A stretch of 64,000 nucleotides of DNA from Zongyangia hominis (GCF_014385095.1 NZ_JACRTC010000003.1:62001-126000), one strand, 5' to 3'. Positions 8,751-17,599 are shown, counted from the first letter of the stretch. Made by a program: numbers and translations. The notes: generated by a model from the letters alone, not told the origin.

Positions 8751-8783
8751 AAAAGCCGGAGGCGAAAGAGCCTCCGGCTTTTT
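8751..8783 (+). terminator. Terminator after alcohol dehydrogenase
   Basis: AAGCCGGAGGC/GCCTCCGGCTT with a 6-base loop, then TTT. The following bases 8784-9141 hold no recognisable gene; they are GC-rich and end in a T-rich promoter region. Confidence 0.9.
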
Positions 8784-9141
8784 GCGTCCGTGCCTCGGGA
8801 CGAAAACGTAGGCCGCGCCTCCCCCCGGGCCGGGCCGCCCCCTAAGTTTCCGTCCATGGATGAACTTTGGCGTGCGCGGTTGTGGAAAAACGCCGAACTC
8901 CCCCAGGGCCAGGCCTTACCCGAGATGGCCGGCCCCCGCTTTCAGGGTCTCCTTCCCATGCGGTGGGGCCGCCTTATTTCGCTCAAGGTTCACGAGCCCT
9001 TTGCGCCCCAAGGCAGCGGGCTGAAGGCGCAGTGATGGCGTTTCGCCAACCATTGCCGTCGGCTGGGCTAGGCGGCGGAGCGAAAGCAGCGGGGGAAAAT
9101 TTGGACGAATTGTTATCTTTTTTTGACGGGCCACCTTTTTA

Positions 9142-9170
9142 TTGTTATTTTTCTTCCAATAGGCTATAAT
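9142..9170 (+). promoter_or_regulatory. Promoter of the xpaC-telA pair
   Basis: TTGTTA (9142-9147), 17-bp spacer, TATAAT (9165-9170), about 45 bases before the ATG. Confidence 0.75.
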
Positions 9171-9214
9171 GAATGTGATTATCCGGCCCTTGCTGCCGGC
9201 AATGGAGGGAAAGC

Positions 9215-10534
9215 ATGAGAGAAGACAATTTATCCAATTTAGGCCGTGATATCGGCAGAGCCGTGCGCAATGTGCTCAACTCCAGTGACTTTGAAGACTT
9301 AAAGGATTCCATCCATTCGGCGGTGCAGAATATCAGCCGACCGCCTTATACGCCCCCGCCTCCACCCGATCCGCGCTATGACCCCTTTGGGCCGGGCAAT
9401 TTCCAGCAAGGAGGTCCGGGTCCGGGCGCTCCGGGCGGTCAGCAGCCACCCCGGGAGCCATGGCAGTGGAAGCAAAGCTACCAGCAGTCCTACCAGCGTT
9501 GGTCGAGGCCCCGGCCTCCCAGACAGCAGGCGAAAAATTACCAGCCCCCCTACCGCCCGCCGGTGATGAACCGGCAGGTGGCGCCCTACGCCCAGGGAAA
9601 ATCCAGCACCGATTTGGGCGCGTTTTTCTTGGCCTTCGGTATGATTCTTACCTGTGTTTTCGGGTTTTTGATCTGCTGGAGCGTCTATAATTTCCTCATC
9701 GGCACCATGGTCAGCCTGTCTCCCCTCGTCATACTGGGCCCCGCCTTTGCCATAGGGTTGGTGCTGATGGGAAGGGGGAACCATCTGCGGGGCCGGTTTA
9801 AACGGTACCGGCAGTACCAGAAGGTGTTGAACGGGCGCACCTACTGCTCGATCAAGGAGCTGGCCGACAGCGTGGGCGAGCGGGTGGAATTTGTTGTCAA
9901 GGACCTGGAAAAGATGATAAAGGACCGCCTGTTCCCCCAGGGGCATTTGGACGAGCAGAAGACCTGTCTGATGACCGACGAGGCCACCTACGCCCAGTAT
10001 CTGGAGACCCAACGCCATCTCAAGGAGATTGAAGAGGAGGAGCGCCGGGCCAGAGAGCTGCGGGAGAAGGACCCCGAGGCCGCCGCTTTACAGGAAATGC
10101 TGGCCGAGGGCGCCCGTTACCGGGAGGAAATCCGCCGGGCCAACGACGCCATTCCCGGGGAGATCATCTCCCAAAAGCTGGACAGGCTGGAAGAAGTGAC
10201 CGCCAAGATCTTTGAATATGTGGAGGGCCACCCCAAAAAGCTCCCCGATATCCGCAAATTTATGAGCTATTATCTGCCCATCACCCTCAAGCTGGTGGGG
10301 GCTTACCGTGACTTTGACGGCCAGCCGGTCCAGGGGGAGAATATCCTCTCGGCCAAAAAGGAGATCGAGGAGACCTTGGACACCATCAATCTCGCCTTCG
10401 AGAACCTGCTCGACGGCCTGTTTGAAGACGACGCGCTGGATATTTCCACCGATATTTCCGCATTGGAGACCATGCTGGCCCAGGAGGGACTGACCGGACA
10501 GAAGTTCGGCTCCCATTCCGCCGACGGCCGATAG
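9215..10534 (+). CDS. XpaC-like protein (5-bromo-4-chloroindolyl phosphate hydrolysis family)
   Basis: Partner protein of TelA in many Firmicutes (PF10112 family); its biochemical role is not settled. Residues 1-125 form a Pro/Gln/Gly-rich, probably disordered segment. About 135-185 contain two membrane helices (FFLAFGMILTCVFGFLIC and LSPLVILGPAFAIGLVL). The rest is a charged helical cytoplasmic domain with a likely coiled coil around ETQRHLKEIEEEERRAREL. The total of 439 residues is longer than the usual 200-300 because of the N-terminal tail. The ATG is preceded by GGAGGGAAAGC. It lies 66 bases before telA with no terminator between. Confidence 0.8.
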   Translation: MREDNLSNLGRDIGRAVRNVLNSSDFEDLKDSIHSAVQNISRPPYTPPPPPDPRYDPFGPGNFQQGGPGPGAPGGQQPPREPWQWKQSYQQSYQRWSRPRPPRQQAKNYQPPYRPPVMNRQVAPYAQGKSSTDLGAFFLAFGMILTCVFGFLICWSVYNFLIGTMVSLSPLVILGPAFAIGLVLMGRGNHLRGRFKRYRQYQKVLNGRTYCSIKELADSVGERVEFVVKDLEKMIKDRLFPQGHLDEQKTCLMTDEATYAQYLETQRHLKEIEEEERRARELREKDPEAAALQEMLAEGARYREEIRRANDAIPGEIISQKLDRLEEVTAKIFEYVEGHPKKLPDIRKFMSYYLPITLKLVGAYRDFDGQPVQGENILSAKKEIEETLDTINLAFENLLDGLFEDDALDISTDISALETMLAQEGLTGQKFGSHSADGR

Positions 10535-10600
10535 AAAAGAGAAAGCCTTTCGCCCATCAGGGGCGGAACACAAGGGCAACGCCCAAAGGAGGAACTGTAA

Positions 10601-11746
10601 GTGAGCGAAGAGAACAACATCCCCAGCCTGACCCTGGACCCCTTCGGCGAGGAGGCCCCCGCCCCTGCCGCCGCCGTGGAGATTACGCCCGCCGCATCGC
10701 CCGAGACGGCGGTGCTCGATGAAAGCGCCCTCACCGAGGAGGAGCGCAAAATGGTGGCCGATTTTGCCGAAAAAATCGAGCTTTCCAACTCCAATATGGT
10801 GCTGCAATACGGCGCCGGAGCCCAAAAGAAGATCGCCGATTTTTCCGAGACGGCGCTGGGCAACGTCCGCACCAAGGATTTGGGCGAAATTGGAACGCTG
10901 ATTTCCGGTGTGGTCACCGAGCTCAAGAGCTTTGACGTGGAGGAAAACGAGAAGGGCTTCTTCGGCTTCTTTAAGCGCTCCTCCAATAAAATCACCGCCA
11001 TGAAGGCTAAGTACGACAAGGCGGAAGCCAACGTGGACAAGATCTGCACGGTGCTGGAAAACCACCAGGTCCAGCTGCTCAAAGACGTGGCCATGCTCGA
11101 CAAGATGTACGAGCTCAACAAGGTCTATTTTAAAGAGCTTTCCATGTACATCCTGGCGGGCAAGAAAAAACTCAACGAAGTGCGGGAGAAGGACCTGCCC
11201 GCCCTCACCGAGCGGGCCCATCAGACGGGGCTGCCCGAGGACGCCCAGGCGGCCAACGACCTGTCCGCCCTGTGCAACCGCTTTGAAAAGAAAATCCACG
11301 ATCTGGAGCTGACCCGGATGATCTCCATCCAGATGGCTCCCCAGATTCGCCTGGTGCAGAGCAACGACACCCTGATGTCGGACAAAATCCAGTCCACCCT
11401 GGTCAACACCATCCCTTTGTGGAAGAGCCAGATGGTGCTGGCGCTGGGAGTCGCCCACTCCCAGCAGGCGGCGGAAGCCCAGCGGGAGGTCACCAACATG
11501 ACCAACGAGCTGCTGCGCAAAAACGCCGAGACCCTCAAGATGGCCACCATCGAGACGGCCAAGGAGTCCGAGCGGGGCATCGTGGACATCGAGACCCTCA
11601 AGCACACCAACGAGAACCTGATCACCACCCTGGACGAGGTCATCCGCATCCAGGACGAGGGCCGGGAGAAGCGCCGGGCCGCCGAACTGGAACTGGGACG
11701 GCTGGAAGGCGAGCTCAAACAGAAGCTCCTGGACATCCGCAAATAA
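10601..11746 (+). CDS. telA: Toxic anion resistance protein TelA/KlaA family
   Basis: Soluble, helix-rich protein of the TelA family (PF05816), first linked to tellurite resistance and now known as a common stress-tolerance partner of XpaC. The first 45 residues are acidic and Ala/Pro-rich. The family core starts near TEEERKMVADFAEKIEL and includes FGFFKRSSNKI, a signature-like ADFSETALGNVRTKDLGE, and a long helical C-terminal part ending in a coiled coil. At 381 residues it is full length. GTG 10601 follows GGAGGAACTGTAA. It is co-transcribed with the xpaC-like gene and ends in a strong terminator. Confidence 0.88.
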   Translation: MSEENNIPSLTLDPFGEEAPAPAAAVEITPAASPETAVLDESALTEEERKMVADFAEKIELSNSNMVLQYGAGAQKKIADFSETALGNVRTKDLGEIGTLISGVVTELKSFDVEENEKGFFGFFKRSSNKITAMKAKYDKAEANVDKICTVLENHQVQLLKDVAMLDKMYELNKVYFKELSMYILAGKKKLNEVREKDLPALTERAHQTGLPEDAQAANDLSALCNRFEKKIHDLELTRMISIQMAPQIRLVQSNDTLMSDKIQSTLVNTIPLWKSQMVLALGVAHSQQAAEAQREVTNMTNELLRKNAETLKMATIETAKESERGIVDIETLKHTNENLITTLDEVIRIQDEGREKRRAAELELGRLEGELKQKLLDIRK

Positions 11747-11750
11747 AACG

Positions 11751-11782
11751 AAAAGGCCCCTGGAATGTTCCGGGGGCCTTTT
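11751..11782 (+). terminator. Terminator after telA
   Basis: AAAAGGCCCCTGGAA pairs with TTCCGGGGGCCTTTT around a minimal loop; A and T runs flank the stem. Confidence 0.85.
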
Positions 11783-11802
11783 GACGCGCAGTCGTCCCAC
11801 CC

Positions 11803-11831
11803 TTGCAAAAAAGGGGGAGAACGGGTATCAT
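11803..11831 (+). promoter_or_regulatory. Promoter of the DUF89 gene
   Basis: TTGCAA (11803-11808), 17-bp spacer, TATCAT (11826-11831). Confidence 0.65.
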
Positions 11832-11860
11832 AGAAGGACAAGAAAAGGGGAGGGACATCC

Positions 11861-12733
11861 ATGAATCTCAACGCATCCTGTATTAGCTGCATCGTCCGGC
11901 GGGAGGAGGAAAAAATCCGCCCGCTCTCCGACGAGACGCTCAAAAAAGAATATATGGTCCGCGTGCTGGGGCTGCTTTCCGAGCACAGCGGGGAGCCCGC
12001 GCCCGTGGCGTCGGTCTACCTCAAGGAGCTCGGGGAGGAGATGCTGGGGGCGACGCCCAGCTTCCGGGAGATTAACAAAGGCTATAACCGCCTGATGCTT
12101 TTAACCGAGCCGGATTTGCGGGAGAAGATCGCCGCCGCGAAGGATCCGCTGTCCGCCGCCATGCGCTACGCCCGGGTGGGCAACTACATCGACTTTGGCG
12201 CGATGGAAAACGTGGACAAGGAGGTGCTGGAGGGGCTCCTCGACCGGGCGCTGGAGGAGGAACTGGACCCCGGCACCTACGCGGCCTTTCTCGCGGACTT
12301 GGAGAAAGCCGAGAGGCTTGTCTACTTGACGGATAACTGCGGGGAGATCGTGGCCGACAAGCTCCTCATCGAGGAGCTAAAGCGCCGCTATCCCGGCCTT
12401 TCCATCACCGCCGTCGTCCGGGGGGCGGAGACCATCAACGACGCCACCCTCATCGACGCCGAAGAGGTGGGGCTCACGGACGTGGTGCCGGTCATGGGCA
12501 GCGGCGTCGCCCTGCCGGGCACCTATCTGCCCTTCCTCTCGGGGGAGGCAAGGGACGCCCTCACCGGGGCCGATGTGATCATCGCCAAGGGACAGGGCAA
12601 CTTCGAGACCCTCCACGAGTGCGGGCTCAATATTTACTACCTCTTTTTGTGCAAGTGCGAGCTCTTCACCCGCCGCTTCGGCATGAAGCAGTATGCGGGC
12701 ATCTTTGCAAACGAGCGCCGCATCCTGCTGTAA
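11861..12733 (+). CDS. DUF89/ARMT1-like protein (metal-dependent damage-control phosphatase family)
   Basis: Prokaryotic DUF89 family member; relatives remove phosphate from damaged phosphometabolites using a metal ion. The N-terminal ASCISCIVRR holds the CxxC seen in bacterial and archaeal members. The family core motifs are LTDNCGEIVADKLLIEEL (about residue 150, the conserved Asp-Asn pair) and VIIAKGQGNFETL (about 230). At 290 residues the length is usual. The ATG follows AAAAGGGGAGGGAC. It stands alone between terminators. The assignment to the family is firm; the physiological substrate is unknown. Confidence 0.88.
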   Translation: MNLNASCISCIVRREEEKIRPLSDETLKKEYMVRVLGLLSEHSGEPAPVASVYLKELGEEMLGATPSFREINKGYNRLMLLTEPDLREKIAAAKDPLSAAMRYARVGNYIDFGAMENVDKEVLEGLLDRALEEELDPGTYAAFLADLEKAERLVYLTDNCGEIVADKLLIEELKRRYPGLSITAVVRGAETINDATLIDAEEVGLTDVVPVMGSGVALPGTYLPFLSGEARDALTGADVIIAKGQGNFETLHECGLNIYYLFLCKCELFTRRFGMKQYAGIFANERRILL

Positions 12734-12855
12734 GAGGTCCGGGGACTGCCCACGGGGCGGCGGGTGGGACTGCCCTCCTGCTGACAGCGCGCCTCGTTTT
12801 TTCCGTCCGCCTGCCCGGAGGGCCCCTATCCATTCGCGCGGGCTCTTAGCGCATT

Positions 12856-12918
12856 GAAACGGCCCCGGCCGTTGTCCCGGCCTAATGTACCGAGGCGGCA
12901 CGGCAATCGGGCCGTTTC
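12856..12918. other. Possible structured RNA or large stem-loop
   Basis: GAAACGGCCC (12856-12865) is the exact inverse of GGGCCGTTTC (12909-12918), enclosing 43 GC-rich bases with further partial pairing. It lies in a gene-free stretch (12734-12935). No known RNA family is recognised. Confidence 0.3.
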
Positions 12919-12935
12919 ATCCATATCACGCGGCA

Positions 12936-12971
12936 AACCCCGGGAGAAAGCGAAAGCTTTCTCCCGGGGTT
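12936..12971. terminator. Convergent terminator hairpin
   Basis: AACCCCGGGAGAAAGC pairs perfectly with its inverse around GAAA. It sits between the DUF89 gene (+) and the DUF3795 gene (-). The T-runs are weak on both sides (TTCTTG, TTTGCC). Confidence 0.7.
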
Positions 12972-12988
12972 CTTGATTTCTTCACAGC

Positions 12989-13537
12989 CTATTTTTTCTT
13001 TTTGTGGAGCTTGAGTTCAATGCCCCTCTCTTTGGCCGCGTCCTGGAAGTAACGCGCCGCCAGAGCGCCCCGCTCTTTAAGAGACATGTCCTCCCCGGCT
13101 TCCTTTTCGAGCTTTGCCATCACTTTTTCCAGGGTTTTGAGGTCAAAGAGGGTGACGGCGAGGCAGAAGAGGGTCTTCTTACGCCCATCGTTATACCGGG
13201 CCAGCAGCCTGTCCAGGATGCGGATTTTCTCAGCGAGTTCCAACTGGTAGGCATCGATGCCGATTTCCTTGGCCCTTTGCAGGTCGGCAATCATGCGGCG
13301 GTGGGTGAGGAAGGAATCGTAAGCCGAGAGCTCCTCCAAGCGGGGGCAGGGGAAGGCGGCGCACTCATAGCAGTACGCCGGATTGCCGTGATCCCTGCCA
13401 CACCGGATGACGGCGCAGGGCTGGTGCCCCTCCCCGCCGCCGCAGCCGGGGCAGTAGCCGCCAAGGCGCATGGGACACAGCCCACAATTTAGCCCGCACA
13501 GGGAAAAGAGCGGGTAGGAGCGCCGGTAGTCTTTCAT
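12989..13537 (-). CDS. DUF3795-type cysteine-rich protein
   Basis: 182 residues. The first 70 contain a dense cysteine pattern (CGLNCGLCP, YCPGCGG, CAVIRC, CYECAAFPCP), which is the DUF3795 signature and probably binds zinc or an Fe-S cluster. The remainder is helical and charged, ending in KLHKKKK. No enzymatic role is known. ATG 13537 follows AGGGGAACTACC; the frame extends upstream but without a sensible start. It lies 34 bases downstream of the Tet(M)-like GTPase gene on the same strand and is probably co-transcribed with it. Confidence 0.8.
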   Translation of the reverse strand: MKDYRRSYPLFSLCGLNCGLCPMRLGGYCPGCGGGEGHQPCAVIRCGRDHGNPAYCYECAAFPCPRLEELSAYDSFLTHRRMIADLQRAKEIGIDAYQLELAEKIRILDRLLARYNDGRKKTLFCLAVTLFDLKTLEKVMAKLEKEAGEDMSLKERGALAARYFQDAAKERGIELKLHKKKK

Positions 13538-13571
13538 CGGTAGTTCCCCTTTCGCGGGTCTGTAAGCCCTT

Positions 13572-15497
13572 TTATTTGCAGTGGATGTGGTTTTCCACCT
13601 CGTTCCATTTGACCGGATACCCCGCCCCGTGGGAACAAAAGACTGAATCGGGGGTGTTTTCCAAGTCCCGCTCGGGGTCGTAGCCCGCCTGGGCGATGAC
13701 CTCTTCGGCGTTGTGGCAGGGGGCGTAACCGTCAAAGCGCATACTGATGCGCCCCGCGCCCTTCGTGAAGGAAATGAGCTCCCGGGGGTAGTCCATGAGA
13801 CAGGCGGCGGGCGCCCGGCCCCGGATGATCGTTCTGCCGCCGTCGGGGAGGGGAGGTTCGGTCTCGCCGGACATCCGCTGTATGTCAAAGAGGACCCTAC
13901 CCACGTCCTGGGGAGATACCTCGATGACAAAGGCGGTGATGGGCTCGAGTAGGACGCTTTTTGCCCCCATGAGCCCCTGGCGGATGGCCCGGTAGGTGGC
14001 CTCTCTAAAGTCGCCGCCCTCGGTGTGCTTGAGATGGGCGCGGCCTGTGAGGAGGGAAATCTTCACGTCGGTCAGCGGCGCGCCGGTGAGGACGCCACGG
14101 TGCTCCTTTTCCAGCACATGGGTGCCGATGAGACGCTGCCAGTTGAGGTCCAGGACGTCGGTGGAGCACAGGCTTTCAAAGACAATACCGCTTCCCGGCG
14201 CGCCGGGGGTGAGGCGCAGATGCACCTCGGCGTAGTGGCGCAGCGGCTCAAAATGGCCGTAGCCCGTCGCCGGCGCGTCCACCGTCTCCTTGTAAAGGAC
14301 CCGGCTGGGGCCGAAGGAAACGGAGAGACCGAACCGCTCCCGGCAGAGGGCCTCCAAGACCTCCAATTGCACCACGCCCATGATCTGCACGCTCAGTTCC
14401 CTCAGCCGGGCGTCCCACCGCACAGCCAGTGCCGGGTCCTCGTCTGCGAGCTCCCTAAAACACCGCACCACCTCGGGCGCGGGGAGGGCCGGGTCAAAGA
14501 GGACCTGGGCGCTGAGCATGGGGGTCACGTTGGGAGGCATGGCGTCCGGTTCCCCGCCAAAGCCCCGGCCTGCCGGGAGGGAGAGGCCGGTGACGGCGAC
14601 AAGCTCCCCGGCCCGGGCGGTGTCCGCCGCCTCGAACCGGTCCCCGGCATAGCGGCGAATGGCGGTGATCTTCTCCCCGCCGATCTCGTCCCGGACCCGC
14701 AGGACGCCGCCGGTGAGCTTTACAAAGCACAGGCGGTTTCCCTTGGCGTCGTGGCGGATTTGATAGATCCGCCCGGCGGGCGGCCCCTCTTCCTGATAGG
14801 ACGTCTCGGTGAGGGCGTGCAGGGCTCGGAGAAAGGCGTCGATTCCCTCGTCCTGCAGGGCGCTACCGGAAAGGCAGGGGAAGAAGCGGCATTCCTTTAC
14901 TAGCCGCCGGGTGAGCGTCACCGCCTCCCTTCCCACGTCCTCCCCGCTGAAATACCGGGCCAGGAGATCGTCGTCCTGGCTGATAACCTCTTCTAAGGGC
15001 GCGCCGGATAGCCGTTCCCCGTCAAAGGCGCCGTCCAGGGAGAAAACCGCGGGGGAAAACCGGGCCCGCAGCTCCTCGAGGGTGCGGGCGGGGTCGGCCC
15101 CCACCCGGTCGGTTTTGTTGAGAAAGAGAAAGGTGGGAATTTTCCGCCGCCGCAGGAGCCGCCAGATGGCTTCGGTGTGAGCGTCCACGCCCTCGGCGCA
15201 GCTGATGAGGAGGATGGCCCCGTCCATCACAGAGAGGGCGCGCTCCATCTCGGCGGAAAAGTCGGCGTGTCCGGGGGTGTCCACCAACGTGTAGGTGTCC
15301 CCCTCGTAGGAGAAGGAGGCCACGCCGGAAAAGATGGTGATGCCCCGTTCCCGTTCCAGTGGGTGGGTGTCCAGATGGGCGTCCCCCCGGTCCACCCGGC
15401 CCAGGGCGCGGATGGCGTGGGTGTGGTAGAGGAGCTGTTCGGAAAAGGTGGTCTTTCCCGCGTCCACATGGGCCAAGATGCCGATGACCTTGTTCAT
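13572..15497 (-). CDS. Tet(M)/EF-G-like ribosomal GTPase (ribosomal-protection-protein family)
   Basis: A 641-residue translational GTPase with the length and domain order of tetracycline ribosomal protection proteins: G1 AHVDAGKTTFSEQL, switch/G2 RERGITI, G3 DTPGHADF, G4 NKTD, then the beta-barrel and EF-G-like domains, ending with MSMRFDGYAP-like positions (ISMRFDGYAPCHN) that match the Tet(M) C-terminus. From memory it is only moderately similar to true Tet(M), so it may be a chromosomal relative rather than a proven resistance determinant. ATG 15497 follows AAAGGAGG at good spacing. The DUF3795 gene follows in the same unit. Whether it protects ribosomes from tetracycline is inference. 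Confidence 0.85.
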   Translation of the reverse strand: MNKVIGILAHVDAGKTTFSEQLLYHTHAIRALGRVDRGDAHLDTHPLERERGITIFSGVASFSYEGDTYTLVDTPGHADFSAEMERALSVMDGAILLISCAEGVDAHTEAIWRLLRRRKIPTFLFLNKTDRVGADPARTLEELRARFSPAVFSLDGAFDGERLSGAPLEEVISQDDDLLARYFSGEDVGREAVTLTRRLVKECRFFPCLSGSALQDEGIDAFLRALHALTETSYQEEGPPAGRIYQIRHDAKGNRLCFVKLTGGVLRVRDEIGGEKITAIRRYAGDRFEAADTARAGELVAVTGLSLPAGRGFGGEPDAMPPNVTPMLSAQVLFDPALPAPEVVRCFRELADEDPALAVRWDARLRELSVQIMGVVQLEVLEALCRERFGLSVSFGPSRVLYKETVDAPATGYGHFEPLRHYAEVHLRLTPGAPGSGIVFESLCSTDVLDLNWQRLIGTHVLEKEHRGVLTGAPLTDVKISLLTGRAHLKHTEGGDFREATYRAIRQGLMGAKSVLLEPITAFVIEVSPQDVGRVLFDIQRMSGETEPPLPDGGRTIIRGRAPAACLMDYPRELISFTKGAGRISMRFDGYAPCHNAEEVIAQAGYDPERDLENTPDSVFCSHGAGYPVKWNEVENHIHCK

Positions 15498-15805
15498 GCG
15501 CCCCGCCTCCTTTCTTTGATGTTTGCCTGTCCGGCGCTGGGCTTTTGAGCCGCCCGTCCGGAGAAAATGCATGGCGTCTTATATGATTTTGCCCGGCACG
15601 CTATAGCGCCGAGCAAAAGAGCGGCCCCGCAGAGCCGGTGTCCGTCCTCGAGAGAGGCGGGTCCCGCATCCCGACACCCCCGAAAACCGAGGTCGGCCTG
15701 GCGGAGCTTCTCTCCCCGCGTCCGGGCCCAAAGCCGGGATCTGACGCCGCGGCATGGTCGTAGCCCTATTGTACCCGATCTTTCCAGGGGGCGCAAGACG
15801 AAGAT
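15498..15805. other. Intergenic stretch between divergent genes
   Basis: No gene supported. It should contain the leftward promoter of the GTPase gene; a 10-bp palindrome CGCTATAGCG (15599-15608) lies in a plausible place but I cannot fix the -35/-10. Confidence 0.4.
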
Positions 15806-15834
15806 TTGCGGTTTTCACGGGATTGGACTATAAT
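15806..15834 (+). promoter_or_regulatory. Promoter of the ylxP operon
   Basis: TTGCGG (15806-15811), 17-bp spacer, perfect TATAAT (15829-15834), 30 bases before ylxP. Confidence 0.75.
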
Positions 15835-15864
15835 AGAAACAAAGATCGAAGGGAGGAAAAACCG

Positions 15865-16146
15865 ATGGTCGTTTCATCAGCAGTTATCACCCTGCACGCG
15901 CCGTGGGTCCACTCCCTCAAGGAAAAGCGGCGGGAGGTAAAAAGCCTCCTCGCCAAGGCGAGACAGCGCTTGGGCGTCTCGGCGGCGGAGACGGGGAGCC
16001 AGGACAAGCACCAGCTCATGGAATTGGGTTTTGCCTGGATTGCCGCGGACGCCGGGCAAAACGACAGCATCTGGGAAGCCCTGGTTGATCTCATTGAGAC
16101 AAATACCCAGGCCCAGATCATCCGCGCGGAGCGAGAGCTCAGATAG
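15865..16146 (+). CDS. ylxP: DUF503 family protein YlxP
   Basis: Small (93 residues) ferredoxin-like-fold protein of the DUF503/YlxP family, usually found near ribosome-assembly and translation genes (relatives are implicated with RbfA). Family marks are the start VVSSAVITLHAPWVHSLKEK with the KEKRR basic stretch, VSAAETG and the QLMELGFAWIAAD strand. ATG 15865 follows GGGAGGAAAAACC. It is first in a four-gene operon with thpR 10 bases downstream. The exact cellular role is unproven. Confidence 0.88.
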   Translation: MVVSSAVITLHAPWVHSLKEKRREVKSLLAKARQRLGVSAAETGSQDKHQLMELGFAWIAADAGQNDSIWEALVDLIETNTQAQIIRAERELR

Positions 16147-16156
16147 GAGGACGGCT

Positions 16157-16684
16157 ATGCGTCTGTTTATTGCGGTGACCCTGGAAAGGGAGATCAAGGA
16201 CAAGCTGTGCGCCATGGCCAAATCCCTGGCGGAAAGCTCCCTGACCGGCAGCTTCACCCGGCGGGAAAACATGCATCTGACCCTTTCGTTTATCGGAGAG
16301 ACCTCCCGTCTCTCGGCGGTCAAGGCGGCGCTGGACAGCATAAAAGCACAGCCCTTCTCGCTGATGATCGGCGGGGCGGGACGGTTCCGCCGCAACGACG
16401 GAGACATCTGGTGGGCGGGGGCCCGGCTGGACCCGACCCTTGTGGATATCCAGCGTCAGCTGACTGCCGCCCTGCGGGAGCGGGGCTTTGGGGTGGAGGA
16501 CAAGGAGTTTACCCCCCACCTGACCTTGGGGCGGCGCATCCATCTGCGCCCCGATTTCGACCGGGCGGCCTTCACCGCCAGCATTCCGGTCATGGAGATG
16601 CCGGTGCGGAAAATCAGTCTCATGAAGTCGGAATTTGCGGGCGGCAGGCTTGTATATACGGAAATTTACGCCAAGAATTTGTAA
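16157..16684 (+). CDS. thpR: RNA 2',3'-cyclic phosphodiesterase (2H family)
   Basis: 2H phosphoesterase of the ThpR/LigT family, which opens 2',3'-cyclic phosphates on RNA ends and can ligate tRNA halves in vitro. The two catalytic HxTx motifs are present: HLTLSFIG (about residue 39) and HLTLGRRI (about 123). The N-terminus MRLFIAVTLEREIKD is typical. At 175 residues the length is normal. The start follows ATAGGAGGACGGCT. It shares an operon with ylxP and a GNAT, a common arrangement for small RNA-maintenance genes. Confidence 0.92.
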   Translation: MRLFIAVTLEREIKDKLCAMAKSLAESSLTGSFTRRENMHLTLSFIGETSRLSAVKAALDSIKAQPFSLMIGGAGRFRRNDGDIWWAGARLDPTLVDIQRQLTAALRERGFGVEDKEFTPHLTLGRRIHLRPDFDRAAFTASIPVMEMPVRKISLMKSEFAGGRLVYTEIYAKNL

Positions 16685-16706
16685 GAAACGGGAAGGAGCG
16701 AGGAGG

Positions 16707-17207
16707 ATGAAAGACCCTTTGCGGACGAATTTGCAGGATTTTTCCATCCGGTTTGCCGGGGAGGAGGACGTGGGCCTCATTTTGCGGCTCATCACCGAGC
16801 TGGCCGCCTATGAGAAGATGGAGGACCAGGTGGTGGCCACCGAGGAAACCCTCCGTGACTCCCTGTTTGTGGGACACCACGCGGAGGTGCTCATCGCCGA
16901 ATACCGGGGGGAACCGGTGGGGTTCGCTTTGTTTTTCCACAATTTCTCCACCTTCTTGGGGAAGGCGGGGCTGTATCTGGAGGATTTGTATTTGCGCCCG
17001 GAAGTCCGGGGCAAGGGCTTTGGACGGGCCCTCTTCACGGCGCTGGCCCGGCTGGCGGTGGAGCGGGACTGCGGGAGGATGGAATGGGCGTGCTTGGACT
17101 GGAACATCCCCTCCATCCGCTTTTATAAGGCCATGGGCGCCGTGCCCATGAGCGAGTGGACCGTCCACCGGCTCACCGGCGACGCCCTGCGCTCGCTGGC
17201 GGAATAA
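16707..17207 (+). CDS. GNAT family acetyltransferase (diamine/SSAT-like)
   Basis: 166-residue GNAT. The acetyl-CoA loop is LRPEVRGKGFGRALF, preceded by LYLEDLYL, and the C-terminal CLDWNIPSIRFYKAMGAVP with EWTVHRL matches the spermidine/spermine or thialysine acetyltransferase branch, so an amine substrate is plausible. ATG 16707 has AAGGAGCGAGGAGG in front. It is third gene of the ylxP operon. Branch assignment is by motif memory; the actual substrate is unknown. Confidence 0.85.
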   Translation: MKDPLRTNLQDFSIRFAGEEDVGLILRLITELAAYEKMEDQVVATEETLRDSLFVGHHAEVLIAEYRGEPVGFALFFHNFSTFLGKAGLYLEDLYLRPEVRGKGFGRALFTALARLAVERDCGRMEWACLDWNIPSIRFYKAMGAVPMSEWTVHRLTGDALRSLAE

Positions 17208-17231
17208 TCTTTGCGGGGAGGAAGGATAAAT

Positions 17232-17585
17232 ATGAGCGTTTTATTTGTGGAATATCCCAAGTGCTCCACCTGCCAGAAGGCCAGGCGCTGGCTGGAGGAG
17301 CGGGGTGTGGACTTTACTAGCCGGCACATTGTGGAGGAAAACCCGGCCCCGGAGGAACTGCGGGATTGGTGGAAGAAAAGCGGCCTGCCGCTGCGGCGCT
17401 TTTTTAATACCAGCGGGCTCAAATACAAGGCCCTGGGGCTCAAGGACAAGCTCCCCACCCTCAGTGAGGAGGAGCAGTTGGCGCTGCTCGGCACCGACGG
17501 GATGCTCGTCAAGCGCCCCCTCGTTATCGGGGAGGACTTCGTGCTGGTGGGCTTTCGCCCGGCCGAGTGGGAAGCGAAGCTGTAA
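17232..17585 (+). CDS. Spx/ArsC-family thioredoxin-fold protein
   Basis: 117-residue ArsC/Spx-like protein with the redox CxxC at YPKCSTCQKARRWL (Cys11/Cys14 region), the usual RHIVEENPAPEELRDW and KRPLVIGEDFVLVGF core. Relatives (YusI/MgsR/Spx) either bind RNA polymerase alpha subunits or act as thiol proteins. It has YusI-like length, and I cannot tell a regulator from an enzyme. The start ATG 17232 follows GGGGAGGAAGG. It ends the ylxP operon; a structured RNA begins about 15 bases after its stop. Confidence 0.87.
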   Translation: MSVLFVEYPKCSTCQKARRWLEERGVDFTSRHIVEENPAPEELRDWWKKSGLPLRRFFNTSGLKYKALGLKDKLPTLSEEEQLALLGTDGMLVKRPLVIGEDFVLVGFRPAEWEAKL

Positions 17586-17599
17586 CCTATATCGCCGAA

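Noticed and set aside
8784..9170. Long frames on both strands between alcohol dehydrogenase and xpaC
   Set aside because: GC-rich random frames with no ribosome site, no motif and a promoter of the next gene at the end.
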